Source of the DNA: Methylobacterium ajmalii
Lineage (GTDB): Bacteria > Pseudomonadota > Alphaproteobacteria > Rhizobiales > Beijerinckiaceae
Direction: 5' to 3'
NCBI RefSeq assembly: GCF_016613415.1
Contig: NZ_JACWCT010000130.1
Span: 1 to 52,898 of the forward strand
Length of the DNA stretch: 52,898 nt
Position 1 is the first letter of the stretch. Every line of letters begins with the position of its first letter. The notes under the pieces were generated by a model that was not told where the DNA came from, searched no databases, and saw only the letters and a list, made by a program, of their open reading frames with translations. This document shows, piece after piece, positions 16,643 to 24,931 of this stretch. A program made the position numbers and the translations under genes.

Positions 16643-18025
16643 TCAGCCGTAGGCCGCCAGCATCCGGGTCTGGCCCGGCTCGGCCACCGTGATGCCCGCA
16701 CCCGTATACTCGTTGAGCTTGTTGCGCAGGGTGCGGATCGAGATCCCCAGGATCTTGGCGGCGTGGGTGCGGTTGCCGAGGCAGTGGTCGAGGGTGTCGA
16801 GGATCAGGTCGCGCTCGACGTCGGCCAGCGAGCGGCCGACGAAGCCCCGCGTCACGGCCTCGGCGGCCTGGACCGCCCGCGCGGCGGCGCCCGCCCCGGT
16901 CGCGCCGGTCGAGAGGGCGTCGCCCTCGGGCGAGCGGATCGCGTCGGCGTCGATCTCGGGGCCGCTCGCCAGCAGCACCGCCCGGTGCAGGGTGTTTTCC
17001 AGCTCGCGGACGTTGCCGGGCCAGGGGCTCTGGGTGACGAGCCGGCGCGCCTCCGCGGAGAGCGGCCGGGCGGCGAGTCCGTTGGCCTCGGCGTACTTGC
17101 GCGCGAAGTGCTCGGCGAGCGCCAGGATGTCCGCCGGGCGGTCGCGCAGGGGCGGCAGGCGCAGGTTCACCACGTTGAGGCGGTAGAGCAGGTCCTCCCG
17201 GAAGGTGCCCTTGCGCGCCTCCTCGGCGAGGTTGCGGTTCGAGGTGGCGAGCACCCGGATGTCGACCTTCACCGGCTGGGTGCCGCCGACCCGGTCGATC
17301 ACCCGCTCCTGCAGCGCCCGCAGGAGCTTGGCCTGGAGCCGGACGTCCATCTCGGAGATCTCGTCGAGGAGCAGCGTGCCGCCGCTCGCCTCCTCGAACC
17401 GGCCGATGCGTCGGGCCACCGCGCCGGTGAAGGCGCCCTTCTCGTGCCCGAAGAGCTCGGATTCGAGCAGCGCGTCGGGGATCGCCGCGCAGTTCACGCT
17501 GACGAAGGGCTTGTTGGCCCGGTTGGAGCGGGCGTGGACGTGGCGCGCCAGCACCTCCTTGCCGGTGCCGCTCTCGCCGGTGATCAGCACCGAGGCGTCG
17601 GAGCGCGCCACCTGCTCGGCGAGCTTGACCACGCGCTCCATCGACGGGTCGCCCCACACGAAGGAGCGGGCGTCCGACGCCACCGCCTCGAGCACCGCGG
17701 CGATCAGCTCGGGGTCGGGCGGCAGCGGGATGTATTCCTTGGCGCCGGCCCGGATCGCCGCCACCGCGGCGTTGGCGTCGGTGCCGGTACCGCAGGCGAC
17801 CACCGGGGTGCGGATGCGCTCGTCGGCGAGCGCCGTCACCAGCACCCGGACCGGCAGCGACACGTCGACCATGACGAGGTCGGCGCCTTTGGCGCGCAGC
17901 GCGTTGAGCCCCTGCTCGATCCCGTCGGCCTGGGTCACGGCGGCGCCGCGGCTCATGGCAATCCGGGAGGCGGTGATGAGTTCGCCGTTCAGGCGTCCGA
18001 TGATCAGCAGCCGCATGGCGGGCAC
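16643..18025 (-). CDS. flbD: Sigma-54-dependent flagellar regulator FlbD
   Basis: This 460-residue bacterial enhancer-binding protein has a receiver-like domain (about 1-115), a central AAA+ domain and a C-terminal Fis-type HTH. The AAA+ domain has Walker A 'GESGTGKE', 'GHEKGAFTGAVARR' with the GAFTGA loop that contacts sigma-54, and 'GGTLLLDEISEMD'. The HTH is 'THAAKILGISIRTLRNKLNEY'. The receiver keeps 'LVMVDVSLP', but the usual phosphorylation-sensing Lys is absent near 'EYIPLPPD', as expected for a non-canonical FlbD receiver. The start may be the ATG at 18016 (MRLLIIGRL) and not 18025. It is the last gene of fliFGHN-flbD. In Caulobacter, FlbD activates late flagellar genes and represses fliF. 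Confidence 0.9.
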   Translation of the reverse strand: MPAMRLLIIGRLNGELITASRIAMSRGAAVTQADGIEQGLNALRAKGADLVMVDVSLPVRVLVTALADERIRTPVVACGTGTDANAAVAAIRAGAKEYIPLPPDPELIAAVLEAVASDARSFVWGDPSMERVVKLAEQVARSDASVLITGESGTGKEVLARHVHARSNRANKPFVSVNCAAIPDALLESELFGHEKGAFTGAVARRIGRFEEASGGTLLLDEISEMDVRLQAKLLRALQERVIDRVGGTQPVKVDIRVLATSNRNLAEEARKGTFREDLLYRLNVVNLRLPPLRDRPADILALAEHFARKYAEANGLAARPLSAEARRLVTQSPWPGNVRELENTLHRAVLLASGPEIDADAIRSPEGDALSTGATGAGAAARAVQAAEAVTRGFVGRSLADVERDLILDTLDHCLGNRTHAAKILGISIRTLRNKLNEYTGAGITVAEPGQTRMLAAYG

Positions 18026-18069
18026 TCCGTGGCGTCTCGTGTCGGGCAGGATGGGGACGGCGTCCTGCC

Positions 18070-18420
18070 TCAGCCGTCGACCTTGACGATCTCGGTCATC
18101 GTCACGCCGAGGCGCTCCTCGACCAGCACCACCTCGCCGCGGGCGACGAGGCGGTTGTTGACGAAGATGTCGATCGCCTCGCCGACCTTGCGGTCGAGCT
18201 CCAGCACCGTGCCGGGGCCCAGCCGCAGGAGATCGCCGATCGGCATCCGCGACGAGCCGAGCACCGCCGAGACCATCACCGGCACGTCGAAGACCTGCTC
18301 GAGGTCGGCCGCCGACTTCGCCGCCACCGGCGCGTCGCGCATCGTGCTGGCCGCCGCGGTGTCGAAGGCGAGGTCGGCCTCGTTGAGCTGGGGCAGTCCG
18401 AGATCGTTGTCGGAGGACAT
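18070..18420 (-). CDS. fliN: Flagellar motor switch protein FliN
   Basis: This 116-residue C-ring protein starts at the ATG at 18420 (MSSDNDLGLPQLNEAD); the frame upstream is open but carries no family sequence. The SpoA/C-ring domain fills the second half: 'VFDVPVMVSAVLGSSRMPIG', 'LLRLGPGTVLELDRKVGE', 'DIFVNNRLVARGEVVLVEER' and the ending 'GVTMTEIVKV'. FliN forms the base of the switch complex and binds FliH during export. It lies between fliH and flbD in the usual alphaproteobacterial order. Confidence 0.93.
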   Translation of the reverse strand: MSSDNDLGLPQLNEADLAFDTAAASTMRDAPVAAKSAADLEQVFDVPVMVSAVLGSSRMPIGDLLRLGPGTVLELDRKVGEAIDIFVNNRLVARGEVVLVEERLGVTMTEIVKVDG

Positions 18421-18485
18421 CGGGGTTACCTTTGGGGCGAAACCAGAACGGGAAGAGGTCCGGAAAGCGGAAGCAGGCGCCGGCG

Positions 18486-19118
18486 TCAGGCCGGCGCGAG
18501 GGCGGAGAGCACGGCCGCCTCGATGGCCGCGCGGTCGCGCACCACGCCGCCGTCGGCCCACTCGATGCGGGCGTCGCCCGGCGCGAGGCCCGGATCGCCG
18601 AGCACGATCAGGCGGCCCTCGTAGCCGCGCTCGCGGGCGAGCCGCGCGACCTGCCGTTCGGTCTCCTCGACGAGGTCGTCGTGGACCCGGATCGCCAGGT
18701 GGGGCACGCCGCGCAGGTGCTGGAGCGCGCGGCCCGCGGCCTCGGCGATCGCCGCGACCGGCTGGCTGTCGAGGGCGGCCCCGGCGATCTTGCGCCCGAG
18801 CGCCACGGCGAAGTCGAGGGCCTGGGCCTCGCGCGCGGCGTCGCGCTCGTCCGCCGCGGCGATCATGCCGGCTGCCGCCGCCGCGACCCGGTTGAGGGCG
18901 TCGGCGAGGCGGGCCTGGACCTGCGCCTCGGCCTGGGCGCGGCCCTCCTGCAGGCCGCGGGCGAAGGCGGAGGCTTCCGACGCGGCGCGGGCCGAGGCCT
19001 CGGCCTCGGCCGCCGCCTGGGCCGCCGCGGCGCCCGGCGCGCCGGGATCCTCCCGCTGCGGCTTACCGCCGGGGGGGCTGAAATCGGTGTCGAACAGGAA
19101 GCGCCTGATCTGGGCCAT
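18486..19118 (-). CDS. fliH: Flagellar assembly protein FliH
   Basis: This 210-residue protein has the FliH layout. An Ala/Glu-rich helical region (about 25-100, with 'AQAAAEAEASARAASEASAF') holds small-residue repeats. A C-terminal stator-like domain follows, with 'AVALGRKIAGAAL', 'HLAIRVHDDLVEETERQV' and 'VLGDPGLAPGDARIEWADGG', the last typical of FliH/YscL/V-ATPase E-like proteins. FliH regulates the export ATPase FliI. The start overlaps the fliG stop (TGATG), so translation is coupled. The low sequence conservation of FliH makes the call depend partly on position. Confidence 0.87.
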   Translation of the reverse strand: MAQIRRFLFDTDFSPPGGKPQREDPGAPGAAAAQAAAEAEASARAASEASAFARGLQEGRAQAEAQVQARLADALNRVAAAAAGMIAAADERDAAREAQALDFAVALGRKIAGAALDSQPVAAIAEAAGRALQHLRGVPHLAIRVHDDLVEETERQVARLARERGYEGRLIVLGDPGLAPGDARIEWADGGVVRDRAAIEAAVLSALAPA

Positions 19119-20167
19119 CAGTAGACCAGCTCCTCTTCGGCGCTGTTCTTGGCGATCATGATCTCGCCCTTCTCGGCCAGGTCCTTGGCGAGGTCGGTCA
19201 TCTTCGACTGGGCCTCGTCGACGTCCTTGAGGCGGATCGGCCCGAGCGAGCCCATCTCGTCCTGCATGTTCTTGGCCGCGCGGCTCGACATGTTGGCGAA
19301 GAAGAAGTTGCGCACCGGGTCCGACGCGCCCTTGAGCGCGCGGGCCAGCACGTCGCGGTCGACGCTGCGCATCAGGGTCTGGACGCTGCCGGCATCGAGC
19401 TTCATCAGGTCGTCGAAGGTGAACATCAGCTGGCGGATCTTCTTCGCCGAGCCGCGGTTCGCCTGGTCGAGGGCGGTGAGGAACCGGATCTCGGTCTGGC
19501 GGTCGAAGGCGTTGAACACGTCGGCGAGCAGCTCGTGCGCGTCGCGCCGGGTGGTCTGGGCGATGGTCGAGACGAACTCGACCCGCAGGATCTCCTCGAT
19601 GTGGCGCAGGGCCTCCTTCTGCACCGTCTCCATCCGCAGCATCCGGTTGAGGACGTCGATGGCGAAGTCCTCCGGCAGGATGGTCAGCACCCGGGCGGCG
19701 TAGTCGGAGCGCACCCGCGACAGGATCACCGCGACGGTCTGCGGGTACTCGTTGCGCAGGAACGAGGCCAGGATCTCGGGGTCGATCTGGGTCAGGCTGG
19801 CCCAGACCCGGCGACCCGACGCGCCCTTCACCTCCGCCATGATCACCGAGACCTGCTCGGGCGGGAAGATCTTCAGGAGCAGCGACTCGGTGCGCTCGAA
19901 GCTCGAGGTGATGCCGCCGCTCGCCGAGAGCCGCGACACGAAGTCGATGATCAGGTGCTCGACCACGTCCGCCTCGAGCGAGCCGAGCTGGACCATGGCG
20001 TGCGAGACCTTCTTGATCTCGTCCTCTTCCAGCATGCGCCAGATCGGCGCGCCGTCCTCGTCGCCGAGCAGGAGCAGCAGCGCGGCGGCGCGCTGGGTGC
20101 CGGGCATCTCGGCGTAGCCCGCGGCCCCGGCGGTCGGGAGGGTGATCGGCATCGGGGTCGCGGCCAT
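19118..20167 (-). CDS. fliG: Flagellar motor switch protein FliG
   Basis: This 349-residue protein has the three-part FliG architecture. The N-terminal FliF-binding domain has 'RAAALLLLLGDEDGAPIWR'. The middle domain has 'FLRNEYPQTVAVILSRVRS', with the EHPQT-like motif as EYPQT. The C-terminal torque domain has 'IRQLMFTFDDLMKLDAGSVQ', 'LARALKGASDPVRNFFFANMSSR' and 'KDVDEAQSKMTDLAKDLAEKGEI'. The conserved charged torque residues are present in that last block. Its stop overlaps the fliH start. The fliF gene is 101 bp upstream. Confidence 0.95.
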   Translation of the reverse strand: MAATPMPITLPTAGAAGYAEMPGTQRAAALLLLLGDEDGAPIWRMLEEDEIKKVSHAMVQLGSLEADVVEHLIIDFVSRLSASGGITSSFERTESLLLKIFPPEQVSVIMAEVKGASGRRVWASLTQIDPEILASFLRNEYPQTVAVILSRVRSDYAARVLTILPEDFAIDVLNRMLRMETVQKEALRHIEEILRVEFVSTIAQTTRRDAHELLADVFNAFDRQTEIRFLTALDQANRGSAKKIRQLMFTFDDLMKLDAGSVQTLMRSVDRDVLARALKGASDPVRNFFFANMSSRAAKNMQDEMGSLGPIRLKDVDEAQSKMTDLAKDLAEKGEIMIAKNSAEEELVY

Positions 20168-20268
20168 GACGTTCGGTCGTCCTCGGTCGAATCGGGGGCG
20201 CGAAGGCGGCCGGCCGCGGCGCGGCGGCCCTCGCGGGGCGGGTCAGCGGTCGTCGGTCCGGATCCGCG

Positions 20269-21930
20269 TCAGCGGTCGTTGATCCAGGTACGCAGCACCT
20301 CGACGGTCTCGGTCGGGTTGGACTTCACCACGTCGACCACGCGCTCGACGGTCTGGGCCTGGATCTTGCCGTTGATCTTGGCGAACTCGACGAGGCGGCC
20401 GGCCTGGCTCTCGGGGATCGCGATCTCGGCCGGCATGGCCGCCTTGGCCGTCCCGCCCTCCACCGCCATCACGCGGCCGCTGGCATCGGTGAGCACCGTC
20501 ACCTGGCCCATGGCGAGCGCCGGGGTCTCGGCGGCGACGACCTTCGCCACCAGCGGGCGGACCACGGTCATCACCACGACGAGGCCGAGGAGGAAGAGGA
20601 CCGTCATCTCGGCGACGCGCAGCACGTCCTCCTTGGTCGGCTGCAGCAGCGAGGCGAGGAGGCCGGCCTCCTGCAGCTCGGGCACCGCCGGGGTGTCGGC
20701 AAAGCGCAGGTTCACCACCTCGACCTGGTCGCCGCGGGCCTTGTCGTAGCCCACCGCGGTGCGCACCAGCGCGGTCAGGCGCTCGAGCTCGGGGGCGGGC
20801 CGCGGGGTGTAGGCCGCCTTCCCGTCGGGCCCCGCCGCGTAGGTGCCGTCGACCAGCACCGCCACCGACAGGCGCTTGACCCGGCCGCCCTCGTTCACCT
20901 CGGTGCGGGTGACCCGGGAGATCTCGTAGTTCGTGGTCTCCTCGTTCTTGTTCGAGGCCTCGCGCGGGCCCTGGTTCTGCTGGCCCTGGTTGGCGCCCGG
21001 CAACTCGTTACCGACGGTGACGCCGTTCTCGTTGCTCTGCGTCTGCTGCGTCTCGGTGCGGGTCTGGGTCGAGCGCACGACGCGGCTCTCGGGGTCGAAG
21101 GTCTCCGAGCGGCTCTCGATCCGGTTGGCGTCGAGCTCGGCGGTGACCTGGACCCGGGCGCGGCCGGAGCCGACGATGCCGGCGACGATCTCCTCGACCT
21201 GGTTGCGCAGGCGCCGCTCGAGGCCGGTCTGGCGCTCCTCGAGGCCGATCCCCGCCTGGTCCTCGGCGCCCCGGGCGCCGTCGGCGAGGAGCCGCCCGCG
21301 CTCGTCGACGATCGAGATGCGCTCGGGCTTCAGGCCCTCGACCGCCGAGGCGACGAGGTGGCGCACCGCCCGGACCTGGCCCGGATCGAGGTCGCCGGCG
21401 AGCCGCACCACGATCGCGGCGCTCGGCGCCTCGCGGTCGCGGGAGAACAGCCGCTTCTCGGGCAGGACAAGGTGGACGCGCGCCGCCTGGACCCGGCCGA
21501 TCGCCCGGATCGAACGGGCGAGCTCGCCCTCGAGCGCCCGCAGGTGGTTGACGTTCTGGACGAAGCTCGTCGACGAGAAGGCGTCGCCCTTGTCGAAGAT
21601 CTCGTAGCCGACGCCGCCGGCGCTCGGCAGGCCCTTGGCGGCGAGGTCCATGCGCAGCCGGGCGAGGTCGGCGCGGGGCGCCATCACGGTCTGGCCGGCA
21701 TCGCCCCGGGTCTCGTAGCGGATGCCCCGGGCCTCGAGGTCGCGCACCACGGCGCCGGCATCCTGCACCGAGAGCTCGGTGTAGAGCACGCCCATCTCGG
21801 GGCGCGAGACCCGCAGGATGACGAAGGCGAAGAAGCCGACGAGCGCGAGGGTCACCGCCCCCATCGCGGCGAGGCGCGAGGGCCCCAGCTTCGCTACCAG
21901 ATCGAAGACCGGCTTCACGACGTCACGCAC
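20269..21930 (-). CDS. fliF: Flagellar MS-ring protein FliF
   Basis: This 553-residue inner-membrane ring protein has a first membrane helix at about 22-42 (MGAVTLALVGFFAFVILRVS) and a second near 440-460 (VLFLLGLVVVMTVVRPLVAK). Between them is the periplasmic ring-building region, with 'VLYTELSVQDAGAVV', 'YEIFDKGDAFSSTSFVQNVN' and 'ARVHLVLPEKRLFSRDREAP'. The cytoplasmic tail ends with 'ETVEVLRTWINDR', the segment that binds FliG. A CtrA-type box lies 52 bp before the start. It heads the fliFGHN-flbD operon and is normally the earliest-expressed basal-body gene. Confidence 0.95.
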   Translation of the reverse strand: MRDVVKPVFDLVAKLGPSRLAAMGAVTLALVGFFAFVILRVSRPEMGVLYTELSVQDAGAVVRDLEARGIRYETRGDAGQTVMAPRADLARLRMDLAAKGLPSAGGVGYEIFDKGDAFSSTSFVQNVNHLRALEGELARSIRAIGRVQAARVHLVLPEKRLFSRDREAPSAAIVVRLAGDLDPGQVRAVRHLVASAVEGLKPERISIVDERGRLLADGARGAEDQAGIGLEERQTGLERRLRNQVEEIVAGIVGSGRARVQVTAELDANRIESRSETFDPESRVVRSTQTRTETQQTQSNENGVTVGNELPGANQGQQNQGPREASNKNEETTNYEISRVTRTEVNEGGRVKRLSVAVLVDGTYAAGPDGKAAYTPRPAPELERLTALVRTAVGYDKARGDQVEVVNLRFADTPAVPELQEAGLLASLLQPTKEDVLRVAEMTVLFLLGLVVVMTVVRPLVAKVVAAETPALAMGQVTVLTDASGRVMAVEGGTAKAAMPAEIAIPESQAGRLVEFAKINGKIQAQTVERVVDVVKSNPTETVEVLRTWINDR

Positions 21931-21981
21931 CCGCCATCCGGAGCCGGAAGCGGCCCCAGGGCAAAATTTGCCGGGTCGTGG

Positions 21982-21996
21982 TTATGACTTGGTTAA
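21982..21996 (-). promoter_or_regulatory. CtrA-type binding site before fliF
   Basis: Plus-strand TTAT-N7-TTAA matches seven of the eight half-site bases of the alphaproteobacterial CtrA consensus TTAA-N7-TTAA. It lies 52 bp upstream of the fliF start, in an otherwise GC-rich gap. fliF is a direct CtrA target in Caulobacter, and the CtrA modulator SciP is encoded next door. Confidence 0.5.
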
Positions 21997-22023
21997 CGCG
22001 GCAGCAATTGACGTGCGCAGACC

Positions 22024-22062
22024 CGGGACGCCCGCGGCTTCGAGGCGAAGCCGGGCGTCCCG
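22024..22062. repeat. Strong GC-rich hairpin between sciP and fliF
   Basis: CGGGACGCCCG-cg-GCTTCG at 22024-22042 pairs with CGAAGCCGGGCGTCCCG at 22046-22062, leaving a two-base bulge and a three-base loop. It lies about 105 bp after the sciP stop and about 95 bp before fliF, both on the minus strand. No T-run follows, so it may be a structured 5' leader of fliF or a repeat element, and is not a classical terminator. A second, weaker GC dyad follows at about 22090-22140. Confidence 0.6.
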
Positions 22063-22166
22063 GATGGGCCGATCAAACTGGGCCGGAGGCGCGGCCAGGG
22101 ACCCGGGCCGCGCGCGGCATCGCGCGCCGGATCCCGGCCAAGCCGGGAGCGGCGGACGATCCGGTC

Positions 22167-22442
22167 CTACTGGCGGTAATGCTGGATCCGGGTCGTGCGC
22201 AGGCCGGCCAGGCCGTGCTGCTCGATCGAAAACTGCCAGCTCAGGAATTCCTCGGTCGTCAGCGTGTAACGCTGGCAGGCCTCCTCGAGGCTCAGGAGAC
22301 CGCCGCGGACGGCGGCCACCACCTCGGCCTTGCGCCGGATCACCCATCGGCGGGTATCGGTCGGGGGTAGGTCCGCGATGGTTAGCGGGCTTCCGTCCGG
22401 GCCGATGACGTACTTCGCCCTCGGGCGATGCGGTTCGGTCAT
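22167..22442 (-). CDS. sciP: SciP-like CtrA inhibitor (DUF1153)
   Basis: This 91-residue protein starts at the ATG at 22442 (MTEPHRPRAKYVIGPDGSPL) and is almost entirely the DUF1153 domain: 'LPPTDTRRWVIRRKAEVVAA', 'GGLLSLEEACQRYTLTTEEF' (HTH) and 'WQFSIEQHGLAGLRTTRIQ'. In Caulobacter, SciP binds CtrA on DNA and blocks transcription of CtrA-activated genes in G1 cells, many of them flagellar. Here it is encoded inside the flagellar cluster between flgD and fliF. A degenerate CtrA-like box lies 53 bp before its own start, matching the known CtrA-SciP feedback. Confidence 0.88.
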   Translation of the reverse strand: MTEPHRPRAKYVIGPDGSPLTIADLPPTDTRRWVIRRKAEVVAAVRGGLLSLEEACQRYTLTTEEFLSWQFSIEQHGLAGLRTTRIQHYRQ

Positions 22443-22494
22443 GATACGCTCTACACTCGACTGACCTGTCGAGACCGAAGCTAGGGACCCGCGC

Positions 22495-22509
22495 TTAAGA
22501 TTGGTTGAA
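22495..22509 (-). promoter_or_regulatory. Degenerate CtrA-like site before sciP
   Basis: TTAA-N7-TGAA (plus strand) keeps seven of eight consensus half-site bases. It lies 53 bp from the sciP start, almost the same distance as the better site before fliF (52 bp). The shared spacing supports it; sequence alone is weak evidence. Confidence 0.35.
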
Positions 22510-22554
22510 TCATTTCCCTCGCATGTGATTCGTAATCCACAGCAATCCACCGAA

Positions 22555-23232
22555 TCAGTTGCTTGCGGTCCCACCGATCGCCTCGACGCTGCTGAGGGCC
22601 ACGGTGCGGTCGCCGATGGTCAGGACCGGTTCGGCGCCGGAGACGTCCACACTGGAGATCGTCCCGGAGATCTTGGTATCGACGGCGACGTTCGCCCCGG
22701 TGGCGTCGAGGGCCTGGATCTTCAGGGTGTACTTGCCGTCCGGGGCGAGCTGCCCTGTCGAGCTGCGCCCGTCCCAGGCGAAGCTCTGGCTGCCGGCGGC
22801 GAGCGCCTTGGTCTGGGTCGCCACCACGTTGCCCTTCGGGTCCGTGATCGTCAGGACCGCCTTGGCGGCGGCCCGCGCCGGGTCGAGGGTCCAGGTTGCC
22901 TTGCCCTCGGCGAGCGACGCGGTGGCGCCGTCCGCCGTCACGGTCTTGCCGATGAGGCCCGAGGCGGTCGCCGCCGCCGACGCCTTGCTGGCGGTGATCA
23001 GGTTGCCGAGCTGGTCGTTGGTCTTGAGCTGCTGCTCGACCGAGGCGAACTGCACCAGCTGCTGGGTGAACTGGTTGGTGTCGAGGGGATCGAGCGGGTT
23101 CTGGTTCTGCAGCTGGGTCGTCAGCAGGGTCAGGAACTGGTTGAAGTTCCCGGCGATCGTGCTGGCGTCGCTCGCGGTCTTGCCGGCGCTGGCGCCGGAG
23201 AGGCTGGTCAGGCTGCTGATGCCGGCGGTCAT
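22555..23232 (-). CDS. flgD: Flagellar hook assembly scaffolding protein FlgD
   Basis: This 225-residue hook-cap protein has the conserved N-terminal segment 'FLTLLTTQLQNQNPLDP' (about residues 33-49) followed by 'TNQFTQQLVQFASVEQQ', which defines FlgD. The C-terminal half carries the FlgD Ig-like/Tudor part: 'DPARAAAKAVLTITDPKGNV', 'QSFAWDGRSSTGQLAPDGKY' and a final 'GTISSVDVSGAEPVLTIGDR'. The protein is exported by the flagellar machinery and lacks a signal peptide. fliK lies 40 bp upstream in the same direction, the usual fliK-flgD pair. Confidence 0.95.
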   Translation of the reverse strand: MTAGISSLTSLSGASAGKTASDASTIAGNFNQFLTLLTTQLQNQNPLDPLDTNQFTQQLVQFASVEQQLKTNDQLGNLITASKASAAATASGLIGKTVTADGATASLAEGKATWTLDPARAAAKAVLTITDPKGNVVATQTKALAAGSQSFAWDGRSSTGQLAPDGKYTLKIQALDATGANVAVDTKISGTISSVDVSGAEPVLTIGDRTVALSSVEAIGGTASN

Positions 23233-23272
23233 CGGGACCTCTCTCTGTCACGCGTCATCGGGATGGTCTTCT

Positions 23273-24640
23273 TCAGATTCTCAGGTCGAGGGGCCGGGCG
23301 AGGCTGCGCACCGGCGCGAGCGCCGCCTGCCGCTCCTCGGGCGCCTCGACGCCGGGGCGCTCGGACCCCGCCGGCCGTTCCGCCCGCTCGCGCTGCGGGT
23401 TCTGGCCGCCGTCGTCGCGCAGGGAGAAGCTGAGGGCGCCGTCGCCCGGGTTGAGCCCGGCCTGGGCCAGCGCCTGCTGCAGGCTGCCGGCGTCGCGCTG
23501 GAGCAGTGCCAGGGTCTCGGGCCGCTCCACCACCAGGTGCGCCTTCACGCCGTGCTCGCGGTCGATGTCGAGGCGCACGTCGATGCGCCCGAGCTCGATC
23601 GGGTCGAGGCGGATCTCGAAGCGGTTGGTGCCGGACAAGGCCCGCATCCCGACCGTCATCGGCACGGCGCTCAGCGGCGCCTGCACCGAGACCGCAGGTC
23701 GGCCCTGAGGCGCGTCCGCGGCGCCGGTGCCGGTTCCGGCCCGGGCGTCGGTGGCCTTGGCGTCGACGGCTCCGGCGTCGATGCTTCGGGCGCCGATCCC
23801 GTCGGCGCCCATCCCGGCGATCCTCGCGCCGGCCTGCGCCGCCGACGGGTCGGGGACCGGCTGCCCGGCCGCCGACCCGGCGCCCTCCCCGGTCTCGGCC
23901 CGGCGCTCCGTCGCCGGATCGGCGGCGACCGGGACGGCCGGCTTTCCGGCCGCCGCGATCCCGGCGTCGCTCGCCGCCGCGCCGGCCGCCGAGGCCCCCG
24001 GGGCTGCACCGATGGCCGCGCTCGCCGGAGCCGTCGCGGCCAGGAGCGCCATCAGCGACCCGGACGGAGCATCGCCCGCCGCGTCCTCGCCGTCCTCCTC
24101 CGCCTCGTCGTCGGGATCGACCTCGGCGCCCGTATCCCCGGCCGCCGCGGCCGCATGCGCCGCCTCGGCCTGCGCCGCGGCCGTGGCCTGGGCGGGTGGA
24201 GCGGAGGCAGGACCGGAGGCGGCCTTGCGGGCCTGCGTCTGCTCGGTGCGGTCGTCCTCGCGCCGCCCGGCGGGATCCGCCGCGCCGCCCCGGGCGGACG
24301 TCCTGCGGGCACGGGTCTCGTCTGCGCGAGATTCCTGGATGCGAGATTCCTGGGCGCGGGCCTCCTGAGCGCGGGCCTCGTCGCGAACATCCTGGGCGCG
24401 GGACCGGGCCTGCGCCGCGGAGGCCTCGGTCCGCGAACGGTCGGGGGCATGGGCCTCGCCGCGATCCTGCTCGGCGCGGGCCCGCGATGCGGCGTCCGCC
24501 CGGTCGAGGCGGGACGCGCGGGCGGACCGGGCGGCCTCGTCGGCCGCCGGGCGGAACGGCTCGTGCGCGCTAGCCCGCACCGGCCGGGCCGGCTCGCGGC
24601 CCGCCACCCGTCCCCCCTCACTGGCTGCGCTGATCTGCAT
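23273..24640 (-). CDS. fliK: Flagellar hook-length control protein FliK
   Basis: This 455-residue protein starts at the ATG at 24640 (MQISAASEGGR). The open frame upstream runs into the divergent mnmA and is shadow. The first 300 residues are low complexity, rich in Ala, Arg, Glu and Asp, with a stuttering 'EARAQEARAQESRIQESRAD' tract near 90-120. That suits the stretched ruler part of FliK. The C-terminal Flg_hook domain is clear: 'TNRFEIRLDPIELGRIDVRL', 'GVKAHLVVERPETLALLQRD' and 'LQQALAQAGLNPGDGALSFS'. FliK measures hook length and switches export specificity. It heads the minus-strand flagellar run; flgD follows. Confidence 0.88.
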   Translation of the reverse strand: MQISAASEGGRVAGREPARPVRASAHEPFRPAADEAARSARASRLDRADAASRARAEQDRGEAHAPDRSRTEASAAQARSRAQDVRDEARAQEARAQESRIQESRADETRARRTSARGGAADPAGRREDDRTEQTQARKAASGPASAPPAQATAAAQAEAAHAAAAAGDTGAEVDPDDEAEEDGEDAAGDAPSGSLMALLAATAPASAAIGAAPGASAAGAAASDAGIAAAGKPAVPVAADPATERRAETGEGAGSAAGQPVPDPSAAQAGARIAGMGADGIGARSIDAGAVDAKATDARAGTGTGAADAPQGRPAVSVQAPLSAVPMTVGMRALSGTNRFEIRLDPIELGRIDVRLDIDREHGVKAHLVVERPETLALLQRDAGSLQQALAQAGLNPGDGALSFSLRDDGGQNPQRERAERPAGSERPGVEAPEERQAALAPVRSLARPLDLRI

Positions 24641-24931
24641 CGCCGACCTCAATGCCGGCCCGGTGGGCCGACCTCCTGGGATGGGACGGGAGCAAGCCGC
24701 CTGCCAGTCCGGGCGTAAGCGCAAGCCATTGATATCATGAGATGATTTTTGCGGCTGGGCCCGGTGGCGGCAGGCACCCGGTCGAAATCTGCCGGGGCCC
24801 CGGCAAGAACTGCCGCCCCGCAATGCCGGTGGGGCCTTACCCTGCCGCCCTGGCAGAACCCGGGCCGGATCGCTATAGACTCCCTCGCGCGCCGTGGACT
24901 GCTTCCCGGAGCGCCGTCCGAAACCCCGCGC

